DNA from: Spongisporangium articulatum | GTDB taxonomy: Bacteria; Actinomycetota; Actinomycetes; Actinomycetales; Kineosporiaceae | DNA length: 64,000 nucleotides | Reading direction: 5' to 3' | Assembly: GCF_044465595.1 (NCBI RefSeq) | Contig: NZ_JBITLV010000003.1 | Location: 372,001-436,000 of the forward strand | In this document: positions 36,434 to 45,559 of the stretch, piece after piece | How the letters are laid out: every line of letters begins with the position of its first letter | Numbering within the stretch: position 1 is the stretch's first letter | Position numbers and translations under genes: made by a program | The notes under the pieces: model-generated | What the model was told of the DNA's origin: nothing | Seen by the model: only the letters and a program-made list of their open reading frames with translations | Databases searched by the model: none

Positions 36434-37411
36434 GTGCTGTGGCGTCGCTCCCCCTCCCGGGCGCCCACGCCTGACCAGGGACCCGCCCCGGGCGCTGGGC
36501 CGGCCCCGGATACCGCCCCGGCCCTGACCCCGGAACGGGTGCTGCGCCGCCTCGAGTGGCGCGTGCTGCGCCGCCTCGACGGCCGCCTGCAGGGCGACCA
36601 CCGCACGCTGTTCCGGGGCGCCGGCATCGACGTCGTCGACATGCGCGAGTACCAGCCGGGCGACGACCTGCGCCGCGTCGACTGGAACGTCACGGCCCGC
36701 ACCGACGTACCGCACGTGCGCGAGTACCTGGAGGACCGCGACGTGACGGCCTGGCTGGTGCTGGACCGGTCGCCGTCCATGGGGTTCGGGCCGGTCGACC
36801 GGCAGAAGAACCTGGTCGTCGCCGAGCTGGCCGGTTCGCTGGCCCAGCTGCTCGTCCGGGGCGGGAACCAGGTGGGGGCCGTGCTTTTCGGCCACCGGGA
36901 TGCGGGCGGGGCCCAGGAGGTGATCCCACCCGGGCACGGCCGGGCCCAGGTGCTGCGCATCCTGTCCCGGCTCCTGAACCCCCCGCACGGCACGAAGGGC
37001 ACCACCGACCTGGCCGCACCGTTGCGCGCGCTGTCCGGGATCGCCCGGCGGCGCAGCCTGGTCGTGGTGGTCTCCGACTTCACCAGCACACCCGGCTGGG
37101 AACGGCCGCTGGGCGTGCTGTCCCGGCGGCACGACGTCCTGGCCCTGCAGGTGCTCGACCCGCGCGAGCACGAGCTGCCCGACATCGGGATGATCTACGT
37201 GGAGGACCCGGAGACCGGTGAGCAGCTGTTCGTCGACACCGCCGACGCCGGGTTCGGCGCCCGGCTGCGGGAGGTCGCGGCGCAGCACCAGGCCGACCTG
37301 GTCGAGAAGGTGCGCGCCGCGGGCACCGAGTTGCACACGGTCGGCACCGACGAGGACCTGGTCCGGGTCCTCACCCGCATCGCGGGCCTGCGCCGGCGGG
37401 GGCTGCGATGA
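36434..37411 (+). CDS. DUF58 (VWA-like) protein
   Basis: A 325-residue DUF58 protein. The diagnostic motif is EYQPGDDLRRVDWNVTARTDVPHVREYLEDRDVTAWLVLDRSPSMGFG, with the D-R-S-P-S-M sequence equivalent to a MIDAS. It has no strong membrane helix in its first half. Such proteins pair with MoxR in operons involved in cell-envelope or stress-related assembly. The gene overlaps the following VWA gene by 4 nt (ATGA). Confidence 0.92.
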   Translation: MLWRRSPSRAPTPDQGPAPGAGPAPDTAPALTPERVLRRLEWRVLRRLDGRLQGDHRTLFRGAGIDVVDMREYQPGDDLRRVDWNVTARTDVPHVREYLEDRDVTAWLVLDRSPSMGFGPVDRQKNLVVAELAGSLAQLLVRGGNQVGAVLFGHRDAGGAQEVIPPGHGRAQVLRILSRLLNPPHGTKGTTDLAAPLRALSGIARRRSLVVVVSDFTSTPGWERPLGVLSRRHDVLALQVLDPREHELPDIGMIYVEDPETGEQLFVDTADAGFGARLREVAAQHQADLVEKVRAAGTELHTVGTDEDLVRVLTRIAGLRRRGLR

Positions 37412-38406
37412 CCTTCGCCTGGCCCTGGCTGCTCGCCTCGCTGCTGCTGGTGCCCCTGGCCACCTTCGGGTACCTGCGGCTGCTGGAGCGGGCCGAGGCC
37501 CGCCGCCGGCGGCTGGCCGCCACCGGACTGGTCGCCCGCGCCCCCACCGGGCGCTCCGGGGCCCTGCGGCACCTGGCGCCCGGGCTGCTGCTGGCCGCGC
37601 TCGCCGTCTTGGGCGTGGGCCTGGCCCGGCCCACCGCGACGGTGAACGTCCCGCACCGCGAGGGCACCGTCGTCCTGGCCTTCGACACCTCGGCCAGCAT
37701 GGCCGCCACCGACGTGGCTCCGACCCGGATGGCGGCCGCGAAAACGGCTGCGCAGCAGTTCGTCCGCCGCCAGCCGCCCGCGGTGCGGATCGCGGTGGTC
37801 GCGTTCGGCGGTCAGGGTCTGGTGACCCAGCCGCCGACCACCGACCGCAACCGGGTGCTGGCCGCCGTCGACCGGCTGCAGCCGGAGGGTGGGACGGCGC
37901 TGGCCCGGGGCATCCAGACGTCGCTGTCCGCGATCGCCGGGCACACCGTCGCACTGGAGGACCCGGAGGCCCCGGACTCGGGCACGTCAGCACCCGCACC
38001 GGACCTCGGCTACTTCTCCTCCGCCGCCGTGGTGCTCCTGTCCGACGGCGAGAACACCGACGACCCGGACCCCCAGCTGGCCGCCGAACTGGCCTCGACC
38101 GCGGGGGTGAAGGTCTACCCGGTCGGGCTGGGCAGCCCGCAGGGGACGGTGCTGACCGTCGACGGGTACCAGGTCGCCACCCGGCTCGACGAGGCCGGGC
38201 TCCAGCAGATCGCGAGAACCACCGACGGGCAGTACTTCCCGGCCGCCGACGCGGCCACGCTGGAGGAGGTCTACTCGTCGATCGACCTGGGCTGGACGGC
38301 GCGGGGCCAGAAGCAGGAGATCACCGGGCTCCTCGCCCTGGTCGCCCTCGGCCTGGTGGTGGCGGCCGCGGGTGTGACGGTCGTGCGGACCGGGCGGGTG
38401 ATCTGA
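37408..38406 (+). CDS. VWA-domain membrane protein (BatA-like)
   Basis: A 332-residue protein with two N-terminal membrane helices, a von Willebrand A domain and one C-terminal helix (LLALVALGLVVAAAGVTVV). The metal-ion-dependent adhesion site is DTSAS at 93-97, with GGTALA and LLSDGEN supplying the other ligands. It resembles BatA/BatB partners of MoxR. It starts 4 nt inside the DUF58 gene and is followed by a second VWA gene 1 nt after its stop. Confidence 0.92.
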   Translation: MTFAWPWLLASLLLVPLATFGYLRLLERAEARRRRLAATGLVARAPTGRSGALRHLAPGLLLAALAVLGVGLARPTATVNVPHREGTVVLAFDTSASMAATDVAPTRMAAAKTAAQQFVRRQPPAVRIAVVAFGGQGLVTQPPTTDRNRVLAAVDRLQPEGGTALARGIQTSLSAIAGHTVALEDPEAPDSGTSAPAPDLGYFSSAAVVLLSDGENTDDPDPQLAAELASTAGVKVYPVGLGSPQGTVLTVDGYQVATRLDEAGLQQIARTTDGQYFPAADAATLEEVYSSIDLGWTARGQKQEITGLLALVALGLVVAAAGVTVVRTGRVI

Positions 38407-38407
38407 C

Positions 38408-39517
38408 GTGGGCTTCGAATGGCCGCTGGCGCTGGTGGCGCTGATCGTCGTCCCCGCCCTGCTGGGCACCTACCTGTGGCAGCTGCGACGGCGGCGGCGG
38501 GCCGTCGTCCCGCACCCCGCCCTGGCGTTGCTGCGCGCCGCCCGGCCCGGCGGTGCGACGTGGCGCCGGCACGTGCCGGCCGCCCTGCTGCTCGCCGCCC
38601 TGGCGGCGCTCGGGCTGGCGGCCGCCCGCCCGCAGGCCCGGCTCGACGTCCCGGTGTCGGCGACGTCGGTGATCCTCGCGCTCGACGTGTCGGGTTCGAT
38701 GTGCGCGACCGACGTCGCACCCAACCGGCTGACCGCGGCCGGAAACGCGGTGCGGGAGTTCGTGAGACAGCAGAAGGGCACGCGGATCGGCCTGGTCGCG
38801 TTCGCCGGGTTCGCCGACGTGGTGGTCGAGCCGACCACTGACAAGGACGCGCTCAACCAGGCGATCGACGCCCTGACCACGGGCCGGGGCACGGCCATCG
38901 GGGCGGCGATCCTGAAGTCCGTCGACGCCATCGCCCAGATCGACCCCGACGTGCAGCCGGTCGGCGACGCGCAGGACCCGGCCCAACCCCAGGGCCCCGA
39001 CCCGGGCGCGGCGGTGCCGGCCGCCCAGCAGGCGCCGGAGATCGTCGTCCTGCTCACCGATGGCGCGAACACCCACGGGATCAGCCCCGAGGACGCCGCG
39101 AAGATCTCGGCCTCGCGCGGCGTGCGGGTCTACCCGATCGGTTTCGGCACCAGCAACCCGACGTCGATGGTGTGCAGCGCGGACCAGCTCGGCGGGCGGA
39201 CGTTCGAGAACTTCGGGCAGGGCCAGTTCGGCTCGACGCAGGGCGTCAACGGCGGCGTCCCGGGCGGTCTCGGGGGCGCGGGCAGCCCGCTGGTGGCCGA
39301 CGACGCCACGCTGCGACAGGTCGCCGACACGACCGGTGGCGAGTACTTCAGCGCCGGCGACGCCGACCAGTTGCAGCAGGTGTTCGACGAGCTGCCCCGG
39401 CACATGCGGGTCGAGCAGCACGACGTCGAGCTGAGCGCCTGGTTCGCGCTCTTCGGCGTCCTGCTGGCCGCCGGTGCCGTGGCCGCCGCCGTCCGCTGGA
39501 CCGGGTTCCCGAATTAG
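38408..39517 (+). CDS. Second VWA-domain membrane protein (BatB-like)
   Basis: A 369-residue paralogue-like VWA protein with the same architecture as the previous gene. Helices lie near residues 5-22 and 57-73, MIDAS is DVSGS (93-97), LLTDGAN supplies the third ligand, and a C-terminal helix is present. It also has a longer insertion with QDPAQPQGPDPGAAVPAAQQAP in the VWA domain and a GGVPGGLGGAG loop. Start is GTG 38408. It ends the protease-moxR operon and overlaps the convergent acetyltransferase gene by 4 nt. Confidence 0.91.
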   Translation: MGFEWPLALVALIVVPALLGTYLWQLRRRRRAVVPHPALALLRAARPGGATWRRHVPAALLLAALAALGLAAARPQARLDVPVSATSVILALDVSGSMCATDVAPNRLTAAGNAVREFVRQQKGTRIGLVAFAGFADVVVEPTTDKDALNQAIDALTTGRGTAIGAAILKSVDAIAQIDPDVQPVGDAQDPAQPQGPDPGAAVPAAQQAPEIVVLLTDGANTHGISPEDAAKISASRGVRVYPIGFGTSNPTSMVCSADQLGGRTFENFGQGQFGSTQGVNGGVPGGLGGAGSPLVADDATLRQVADTTGGEYFSAGDADQLQQVFDELPRHMRVEQHDVELSAWFALFGVLLAAGAVAAAVRWTGFPN

Positions 39518-40371
39518 AAGAGGATCGTGGCGTAGGTGCCGACCGAGCGGAAGCCGACCCGCTCGTAGGCCCGCACGGCGCGGGTGTTGTAGCCGTTCAC
39601 GTAGAGGGAGACGGTCGGAGCGACCTCGCGGCGTACGGCCGCCACGACGGCCGCCATGGCCGGTGCGGCCACCCCGCGACCCCGCCACCGCGGGTTCACC
39701 CACACGCCCTGCACCTGGACGGCCTCGCGGGTGACGGACCCGAGCTCGGCCTTGAAGACCACCTGCGAACCGCCGGCCAGCTCCTCCATCCGCACGTACG
39801 AGCGACCCGCCGCGACCAGCGAGGCGACCTGGGTGCGGTAGACCGTGCCGCCGTCCGCGGCGATCGGCGAGTACCCGACCTCCTCGGTGAACATCGCGAC
39901 GCACGCCGGGACCAGCACCTCCAGCTCGTCGACGCGGGTGCGCCGCACCAACGGGTCGGAGGCGACGTCGGGTTCGCGGGACATGGCCATCAGCGGCTGG
40001 TTGGCGCGCACGTCCCGCGCCGGCCCCCAGGACGACTGCAGGTGCTGCCACAGCGGCAGCACGTACTCGGCCGGGCCGACGATCGACGAGCACTGCCGGC
40101 CGTGCCGCCGGGCCCGGTGCGCGAACGCCTCCAGGGCCACCGGGGTCGCCTCGACGGGGACCAGGTTGGCGCCCGACCAGCAGACCGACCGCAGCCGGCC
40201 CGCCTCGTAGAAACCCCAGATCTCGCCCGTGTGCCGACGCGGGTCGAGCCGCACCGAGGTCAGGCGGGCCGCGACGAACAGGTTCGCGACCGGGTTGGTC
40301 GCGCACACCTCGAGGGCCTCGTCCAGGTCATCCCTGCCGAGGACTCTCAACGCCGAGCGGAGCACGCTCAA
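39514..40371 (-). CDS. DUF4081-GNAT acetyltransferase
   Basis: A 285-residue two-domain acetyltransferase. The N-terminal DUF4081 domain (NPVANLFVAARL, GEIWGFYEAGRLRSVCWSGANLVPV) is followed by a GNAT domain (VQVQGVWVNPRWRGRGVAAPAMAAVV, YVNGYNTRAVRAYERVGF). The substrate is unknown. It lies 6 nt beyond the ispG stop on the same strand, as found in other actinobacteria, so it shares the dxr-rip1-ispG transcript. Confidence 0.9.
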   Translation of the reverse strand: MSVLRSALRVLGRDDLDEALEVCATNPVANLFVAARLTSVRLDPRRHTGEIWGFYEAGRLRSVCWSGANLVPVEATPVALEAFAHRARRHGRQCSSIVGPAEYVLPLWQHLQSSWGPARDVRANQPLMAMSREPDVASDPLVRRTRVDELEVLVPACVAMFTEEVGYSPIAADGGTVYRTQVASLVAAGRSYVRMEELAGGSQVVFKAELGSVTREAVQVQGVWVNPRWRGRGVAAPAMAAVVAAVRREVAPTVSLYVNGYNTRAVRAYERVGFRSVGTYATILF

Positions 40372-40377
40372 TGAATA

Positions 40378-41538
40378 TCAGCTGACGCTGACGGTGGGCT
40401 CGCCCTCGACGCCCTCGCCCAGCTCCTCGGCGATCCGCATGGCCTCCTCGATCAGGGTCTCGACGATCTTCGACTCGGGCACGGTCTTGATCACCTCACC
40501 CTTGACGAAGATCTGGCCCTTGCCGTTCCCGGAGGCCACGCCCAGGTCGGCCTCGCGGGCCTCGCCGGGCCCGTTCACGACACAGCCCATGACGGCGACC
40601 CGCAACGGCACGGTCAGCCCCTCCAGCCCGGCGGTGACCTGCTCGGCGAGCGTGTACACATCGACCTGGGCCCGCCCGCACGAGGGGCACGAGACGATCT
40701 CCAGCTTGCGCGGCCGCAGGTTCAGCGACTGCAGGATCTGCTGGCCGACCTTGACCTCCTCCACCGGCGGCGCCGACAGGGACACCCGGATCGTGTCGCC
40801 GATGCCCTGGCCGAGCAGGTGCCCGAACGCGACCGCCGACTTGATCGTGCCCTGGAACGCGGGGCCGGCCTCCGTCACGCCCAGGTGCAGCGGCCAGTCG
40901 CCCGCGGCCGCGAGCAGCTCGTAGGCGCGCACCATCACGACCGGGTCGTTGTGCTTGACGGAGATCTTGAAGTCGTGGAAGTCGTGCTCCTCGAACAGCG
41001 ACGCCTCCCAGACGGCCGACTCGACCAGCGCCTCGGGCGTGGCCTTGCCGTACTTCTCCAGCAGCCGCTTGTCGAGCGAGCCGGCGTTCACGCCGATCCG
41101 GATCGACACCCCGGCGTCCTTCGCGGCCCGGGCGATCGCGCCGACCTGGTCGTCGAACTGCCGGATGTTGCCGGGGTTCACGCGCACCGCGGCGCAGCCG
41201 GCGTCGATCGCGGCGAACACGTACTTGGGCTGGAAGTGGATGTCGGCGATCACCGGGATCTGCGAGTGCTTCGCGATCTCCGGCAGCGCGTCGGCGTCGT
41301 CCTGCGAGGGGCAGGCCACCCGGACGATGTCGCACCCGGCCGCCGTCAGCTCGGCGATCTGCTGCAGGGTGGCGTTGACGTCGGACGTCAACGTCGTGGT
41401 CATCGTCTGCACCGAGATCGGGGCGTCGCCGCCGACCAGCACCTTGCCGACCTTGATCTGACGAGACGCCCGGCGCGGCGCCAGGACGGGCGGAGCCTCG
41501 TTGGAACGGATGCCGGGCAATCCCAGGGACACACTCAT
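40378..41538 (-). CDS. ispG: 4-hydroxy-3-methylbut-2-enyl-diphosphate synthase
   Basis: A 386-residue IspG (GcpE), the [4Fe-4S] enzyme of the MEP isoprenoid pathway that converts MEcPP to HMBPP. The C-terminal Fe-S ligands are visible in SCPSCGRAQ (two Cys) and MGCVVNGPGE (third Cys), with GVTEAG and the N-terminal TIM-barrel VRVNPGNIR. ATG 41538 is chosen rather than the upstream start at 41565, which would extend into the rip1 stop region. It lies between rip1 and a DUF4081 acetyltransferase, with dxr upstream, giving two MEP genes in one unit. Confidence 0.96.
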   Translation of the reverse strand: MSVSLGLPGIRSNEAPPVLAPRRASRQIKVGKVLVGGDAPISVQTMTTTLTSDVNATLQQIAELTAAGCDIVRVACPSQDDADALPEIAKHSQIPVIADIHFQPKYVFAAIDAGCAAVRVNPGNIRQFDDQVGAIARAAKDAGVSIRIGVNAGSLDKRLLEKYGKATPEALVESAVWEASLFEEHDFHDFKISVKHNDPVVMVRAYELLAAAGDWPLHLGVTEAGPAFQGTIKSAVAFGHLLGQGIGDTIRVSLSAPPVEEVKVGQQILQSLNLRPRKLEIVSCPSCGRAQVDVYTLAEQVTAGLEGLTVPLRVAVMGCVVNGPGEAREADLGVASGNGKGQIFVKGEVIKTVPESKIVETLIEEAMRIAEELGEGVEGEPTVSVS

Positions 41539-41557
41539 GGGTTCATTGTCCCTCAGG

Positions 41558-42874
41558 TCAGCCACCCAGCCGGACCGGGTTCACCACGTCGGCGAAGATC
41601 AGCACCGCGGAGAACCCGAGCAGCACGCAGGCCACCCCGTAGGCCAGCGGCAGGGCCCGGGCCACGTCGACCGGCCCGGGGTCGGCGGCCCCGCGCGCCT
41701 GCGCCCAGCGGCGCCGCACGCCCTCCCACAGCGCCCCGGCCACGTGCCCGCCGTCCAGCGGCAGCAGCGGGATCAGGTTGAACACGAACAGGGCCATGTT
41801 CAGCGAGACCAGCAGCGACAGCAGCTGCACCACCATGTCGGTGGTCGTGGTGTCGGACGAGCTGGTCACCTCGCCGGCCAGCCGGCCGACCCCCACGACA
41901 CTGATCGGCCCGTTGGGGTCGCGCTCGCCGCCGCCGATGGACTGCACGACGCCCACCATCTTGCTCGGGATCTGCAGCACGACGCCCGCGGTCGCGGTCA
42001 GTCCGTCCCAGACCACGCCCGGCACGTCGGTGACCGACTGCCGCTGGTAGGTGCTGGCCGGCGTGACGCCGAGGAACCCGACCTTGGTCAGCACCGGGTT
42101 GCCGTCGGCGTCGAGCACCGGGTTGCCGTCGGCGTCGAGCTGGTTGCGCGCGTCGAGCTGCGGCGTGGCCCGGATGGTCAGGGCCTGCCCGGCGCGCTCG
42201 ATGCCCAGGGTCAGGGGCTGGCCGGCGCCCGAGCGGATCGCCTTCTGCATCTGCGACCAGCTGGTGGTGCGCACCCCGTTGATCGACGTGATGGTGTCGC
42301 CGGGCTTCAGGCCGGCCTGCGCGGCGGGCGCCGGTCGGCTGTCGGCCCCACAGGTCGCGTCGGCGGGCGCCGAGACCGGCAGGATGCACTGGGAGACCGA
42401 CTTCAGGGTCGTCGTCTGGGCGGTCAGCCCGATGCCGCACAACCAGACGGTGAGCAGGACGACGGCGATCACCAGGTTCATCGTCGGCCCGCCGAGCATC
42501 ACGACGAGCTTCTGCCAGACCGGCTTCGTGTAGAAGAGGCGCTCGGGCAGCTCATCACCGATCTCCTGCGCCGAGTCGTGACGGGCCTGCTCGATCAGCA
42601 GGCCGAACCGGCCCGTGGTGTCGGCGCGGGCCCGCTTGCCGGGCTGCGGCGGGAACATGCCGACCATTCGCACGTAGCCGCCCAGCGGGATGGCCTTGAC
42701 CCCGTACTCCGTCTCGCCCCGCCGGGTCGACCACAGCGTCGGGCCGAACCCGATCATGTACTGGGTGCACTTGACGCCGAACCGCTTGGCCGGCGCGAGG
42801 TGGCCGATCTCGTGCAGGGCGATCGAGAGGGCGATGCCCACCACGAAGACCAGCACGCCCACCAGGTACGCCAT
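41558..42874 (-). CDS. rip1: Site-2 protease RseP/Rip1-type
   Basis: A 438-residue M50 intramembrane protease. HExxH is HEIGH at 21-25 in the first helix, and the second zinc-site motif is NLIPLLPLDGGHVAG near residue 370. A PDZ domain lies between (ITSINGVRTTSWSQM). It cleaves anti-sigma factors or cell-envelope regulators in relatives. An eight-residue tandem repeat, LDADGNPV twice, sits in the PDZ region and comes from a perfect 24-nt duplication. It lies between dxr (adjacent) and ispG, the usual actinobacterial order. Confidence 0.94.
   Translation of the reverse strand: MAYLVGVLVFVVGIALSIALHEIGHLAPAKRFGVKCTQYMIGFGPTLWSTRRGETEYGVKAIPLGGYVRMVGMFPPQPGKRARADTTGRFGLLIEQARHDSAQEIGDELPERLFYTKPVWQKLVVMLGGPTMNLVIAVVLLTVWLCGIGLTAQTTTLKSVSQCILPVSAPADATCGADSRPAPAAQAGLKPGDTITSINGVRTTSWSQMQKAIRSGAGQPLTLGIERAGQALTIRATPQLDARNQLDADGNPVLDADGNPVLTKVGFLGVTPASTYQRQSVTDVPGVVWDGLTATAGVVLQIPSKMVGVVQSIGGGERDPNGPISVVGVGRLAGEVTSSSDTTTTDMVVQLLSLLVSLNMALFVFNLIPLLPLDGGHVAGALWEGVRRRWAQARGAADPGPVDVARALPLAYGVACVLLGFSAVLIFADVVNPVRLGG
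42097..42145 (-). repeat. 24-nt tandem duplication inside rip1
   Basis: Two perfect in-frame 24-nt units encode LDADGNPV-LDADGNPV in the region after the PDZ core. No length difference is expected to break the protein. It may be strain-specific. Confidence 0.7.
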
Positions 42875-44050
42875 CTACAGCGCCACCCTTCCATCCAGCA
42901 TCTCGACCGTCCGTCCCCGAGCCCAGCGATCGGCCTCGAGGACCGACTCCAGGCTCAGCGCCTGCGGCGCCTCGTGGTCGGCCACCACGCGGGCCACCGT
43001 GTCCACGATGTCCGTGAAGGCCAGTTCTCCGCGCAGGAAACGGTCGACGCAGACCTCGTTCGAGGCGTTGTACACGGCAGGATACGTCTCAGCCCGGTCA
43101 CCACATTCCCGGGCGAGCCGGACCGCGGGGAAGGCGGCGTCGTCCAGGGGGAAGAACTCCCAGGTGGCGGCCGTGGTCCAGTCGCAGGCCGGAGCGGCTC
43201 CGGGCACCCGGTCGGGCCAACCCAGGCCGAGGGCGATCGGGAGCCGCATGTCGGGCGGCGAGCACTGAGCCATGGTGGACCCATCGGCGAACTCGACCAT
43301 GGAGTGAACGATCGACTGGGGGTGGACGACCACCTCGATGCGCTCGAAGGGCACCCCGAACAGCAGGTGCGCCTCGATCACCTCCAGCCCCTTGTTCACC
43401 AGGGTGGCCGAGTTGGTGGTCACGACCGGGCCCATGGCCCAGGTGGGGTGGGCCAGCGCCTGGGCCGGGGTGACCCCGGTCAGCTGCTCGCGGGTCCAGC
43501 CCCGGAAGGGCCCGCCGGACGCCGTGAGCACCAGTTTCTCGACCTCGGCGGCGGTACCCGAGCGCAGGGCCTGGGCCAGGGCCGAGTGCTCGGAGTCGAC
43601 GGGCACGATCTGCCCCTCGCCTGCGGCCCCGGTGACCAGGGCGCCGCCGATGATGAGCGACTCCTTGTTGGCCAGGGCGAGCACGGAGCCGGCCGCCAGG
43701 GCGGCCAGGGTCGGGGCCAGGCCGATGGCCCCGGTGATCCCGTTCAGGACGACGTCTGAAGGTATGCGGGCCGCTTCGGCGGCCGCTTCGGCGCCCGCCA
43801 GGATGCGCGCATCGGACCCCGCCCGGGCCAGTTCGGCGGCCAGAGGCCCCGCCGCCGACTCGTCATGGACCGCGACGGCGGCCACCTGGAACTCTGCGGC
43901 CTGAGCGGCCAAGAGCCCCACGTCGCGCCCGCCGGCGGCGAGCGCCACCACCCGGAATCTCTCGGGATTGCGCCGGACGACGTCGAGCGCCTGGGTACCG
44001 ATGGAACCGGTCGAGCCGAGCAGGACGACGTCTCTCACCGCGGAACTCAC
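42875..44050 (-). CDS. dxr: 1-deoxy-D-xylulose 5-phosphate reductoisomerase
   Basis: A 391-residue Dxr (IspC), the first committed enzyme of the MEP pathway. NADPH-binding LLGSTGSIGTQALDVV (GxTGxIG at 12-18) opens the protein. LANKESLIIGG, VPVDSEHSALAQAL and ASGGPFRG are the substrate and metal site motifs. HPQSIVHSMVEFADGS is the flexible loop region. The TAG stop is directly followed by the rip1 start, so the genes are tightly coupled. gabD lies 9 nt upstream on the same strand, which may be read through. Confidence 0.96.
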   Translation of the reverse strand: MSSAVRDVVLLGSTGSIGTQALDVVRRNPERFRVVALAAGGRDVGLLAAQAAEFQVAAVAVHDESAAGPLAAELARAGSDARILAGAEAAAEAARIPSDVVLNGITGAIGLAPTLAALAAGSVLALANKESLIIGGALVTGAAGEGQIVPVDSEHSALAQALRSGTAAEVEKLVLTASGGPFRGWTREQLTGVTPAQALAHPTWAMGPVVTTNSATLVNKGLEVIEAHLLFGVPFERIEVVVHPQSIVHSMVEFADGSTMAQCSPPDMRLPIALGLGWPDRVPGAAPACDWTTAATWEFFPLDDAAFPAVRLARECGDRAETYPAVYNASNEVCVDRFLRGELAFTDIVDTVARVVADHEAPQALSLESVLEADRWARGRTVEMLDGRVAL

Positions 44051-44059
44051 GGGAAGAAC

Positions 44060-45532
44060 CTAGAGCGCCACTCCGACGTATTTGGTCTCGAGGTACTCCT
44101 CGATGCCCTCGAAGCCGCCCTCGCGGCCGAAACCGGACTGCTTCACCCCGCCGAAGGGGGCGGCCGGGTTCGAGACGATCCCCTGGTTCAGCCCGACCAT
44201 GCCGGTCTCCAGGCCCTCGGCGATCGACAGCGCCCGGCTCAGGCCCTCGGTGAACACGTAGGCGACGAGCCCGAACTCCGTGTCGTTGGCCATGGCCAGC
44301 GCCTCGGCGTCGGAGTGGAACGTGGTGATCGGTGCGACCGGGCCGAAGATCTCCTCCGACAGCAGCCGCGCGCCCGGCTCGACGCCGCCCAACACGGTGG
44401 GCGCGTAGAAGTACCCGCGCTCCCCCACCCGCGCCCCGCCGGTCAGCACCTTCGCGCCCGAGTCGACCGCGTCGACCACCAGCTCCTCGACCTTGTCCCG
44501 CGTGGCGGCGTCGACCAGCGGGCCGACGTCCACGCCGTCCTCGCTGCCGCGCCCGACCTTCAGGGCCCCCATCCGCTCGGCCAGGCGGCGGCCGAACTCG
44601 TCGGCGACCGACTCGTGCACCAGGAACCGGTTGGCCGCCGTGCAGGCCTCCCCGGCGTTGCGCATCTTGGCCAGCATCGCGCCGTCCACGGCCTTGTCCA
44701 GGTCCGCGTCGGCGAAGACCAGGAACGGCGCGTTGCCGCCCAGCTCCATCGAGACCCGCAGCAACTGCTCGGCGGACTGCTCGACCAGCTTCTTGCCGAC
44801 CTCGGTCGAGCCGGTGAAAGACAGCTTGCGGAGCCGGTCGTCGCGGATCAGCGGCTCGACGAGCTGGCCGGTGCGCGAGGTGGTGACGACGTTCAGCACG
44901 CCGTCGGGCAGCCCGGCCTCGGTGAGGATGCCGGCCAGCGCGTACATCGACAGCGGGGTGAGCGTCGCGGGCTTGACCACCATCGTGCAGCCGGCCGCGA
45001 TCGCCGGCCCGATCTTGCGGGTGCCCATGGCCAGCGGGAAGTTCCACGGGGTGACGAACAGGCAGGGCCCGACGGGCTGCTTCATGGTGAGCAGCCGGGT
45101 GGCGCCGTTGGGGGCCACCGACCAGCGTCCCGAGATCCGCACGGCCTCCTCGGAGAACCAGCGGAAGAACTCGGCGGCGTAGGTGATCTCCCCCTTGGAC
45201 TCGGCGACGGTCTTGCCCATCTCCAGGGTCATCAGCAGGGCGAGCTCGTCGATCCGGCGGGTGATCAGCTCGAACGCGCGGCGCAGGATCTCGCCGCGTT
45301 CGCGCGGCGGCGTGGCGGCCCAGTCGGCCTGGGCGGCGACCGCGGCGTCGAGGGCCGCGCGCCCGTCCTCGACCGTCGCGTCGGCGACCTCGGCGATCTG
45401 CTCACCGGTCGACGGGTCCTCGACGGGCACCGTCTTCCCGGAGCTCGACGGCAGCCACGAGCCGCCGATGAACAGGCCCCCTGGAGCCGCCTTGACGATC
45501 TCCGCCTCGCGCTCGCTGAGACTCACGCTCAC
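44060..45532 (-). CDS. gabD: NADP+-dependent succinate-semialdehyde dehydrogenase
   Basis: A 490-residue aldehyde dehydrogenase of the GabD branch. FVTPWNFPLAMGTRKIGPAIAAGCTMVVKPA binds cofactor, SFTGSTEVGKKL is the Rossmann turn, and ELGGNAPFLVF holds the catalytic Glu. The catalytic Cys is in GEACTAANR. It oxidises succinate semialdehyde to succinate. The gene is divergent from gabT with only 27 nt between their starts, so both promoters must overlap. This completes the GABA shunt encoded here. Confidence 0.93.
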   Translation of the reverse strand: MSVSLSEREAEIVKAAPGGLFIGGSWLPSSSGKTVPVEDPSTGEQIAEVADATVEDGRAALDAAVAAQADWAATPPRERGEILRRAFELITRRIDELALLMTLEMGKTVAESKGEITYAAEFFRWFSEEAVRISGRWSVAPNGATRLLTMKQPVGPCLFVTPWNFPLAMGTRKIGPAIAAGCTMVVKPATLTPLSMYALAGILTEAGLPDGVLNVVTTSRTGQLVEPLIRDDRLRKLSFTGSTEVGKKLVEQSAEQLLRVSMELGGNAPFLVFADADLDKAVDGAMLAKMRNAGEACTAANRFLVHESVADEFGRRLAERMGALKVGRGSEDGVDVGPLVDAATRDKVEELVVDAVDSGAKVLTGGARVGERGYFYAPTVLGGVEPGARLLSEEIFGPVAPITTFHSDAEALAMANDTEFGLVAYVFTEGLSRALSIAEGLETGMVGLNQGIVSNPAAPFGGVKQSGFGREGGFEGIEEYLETKYVGVAL

Positions 45533-45559
45533 AGCCGCTCACTCCTTACATTGGTACCC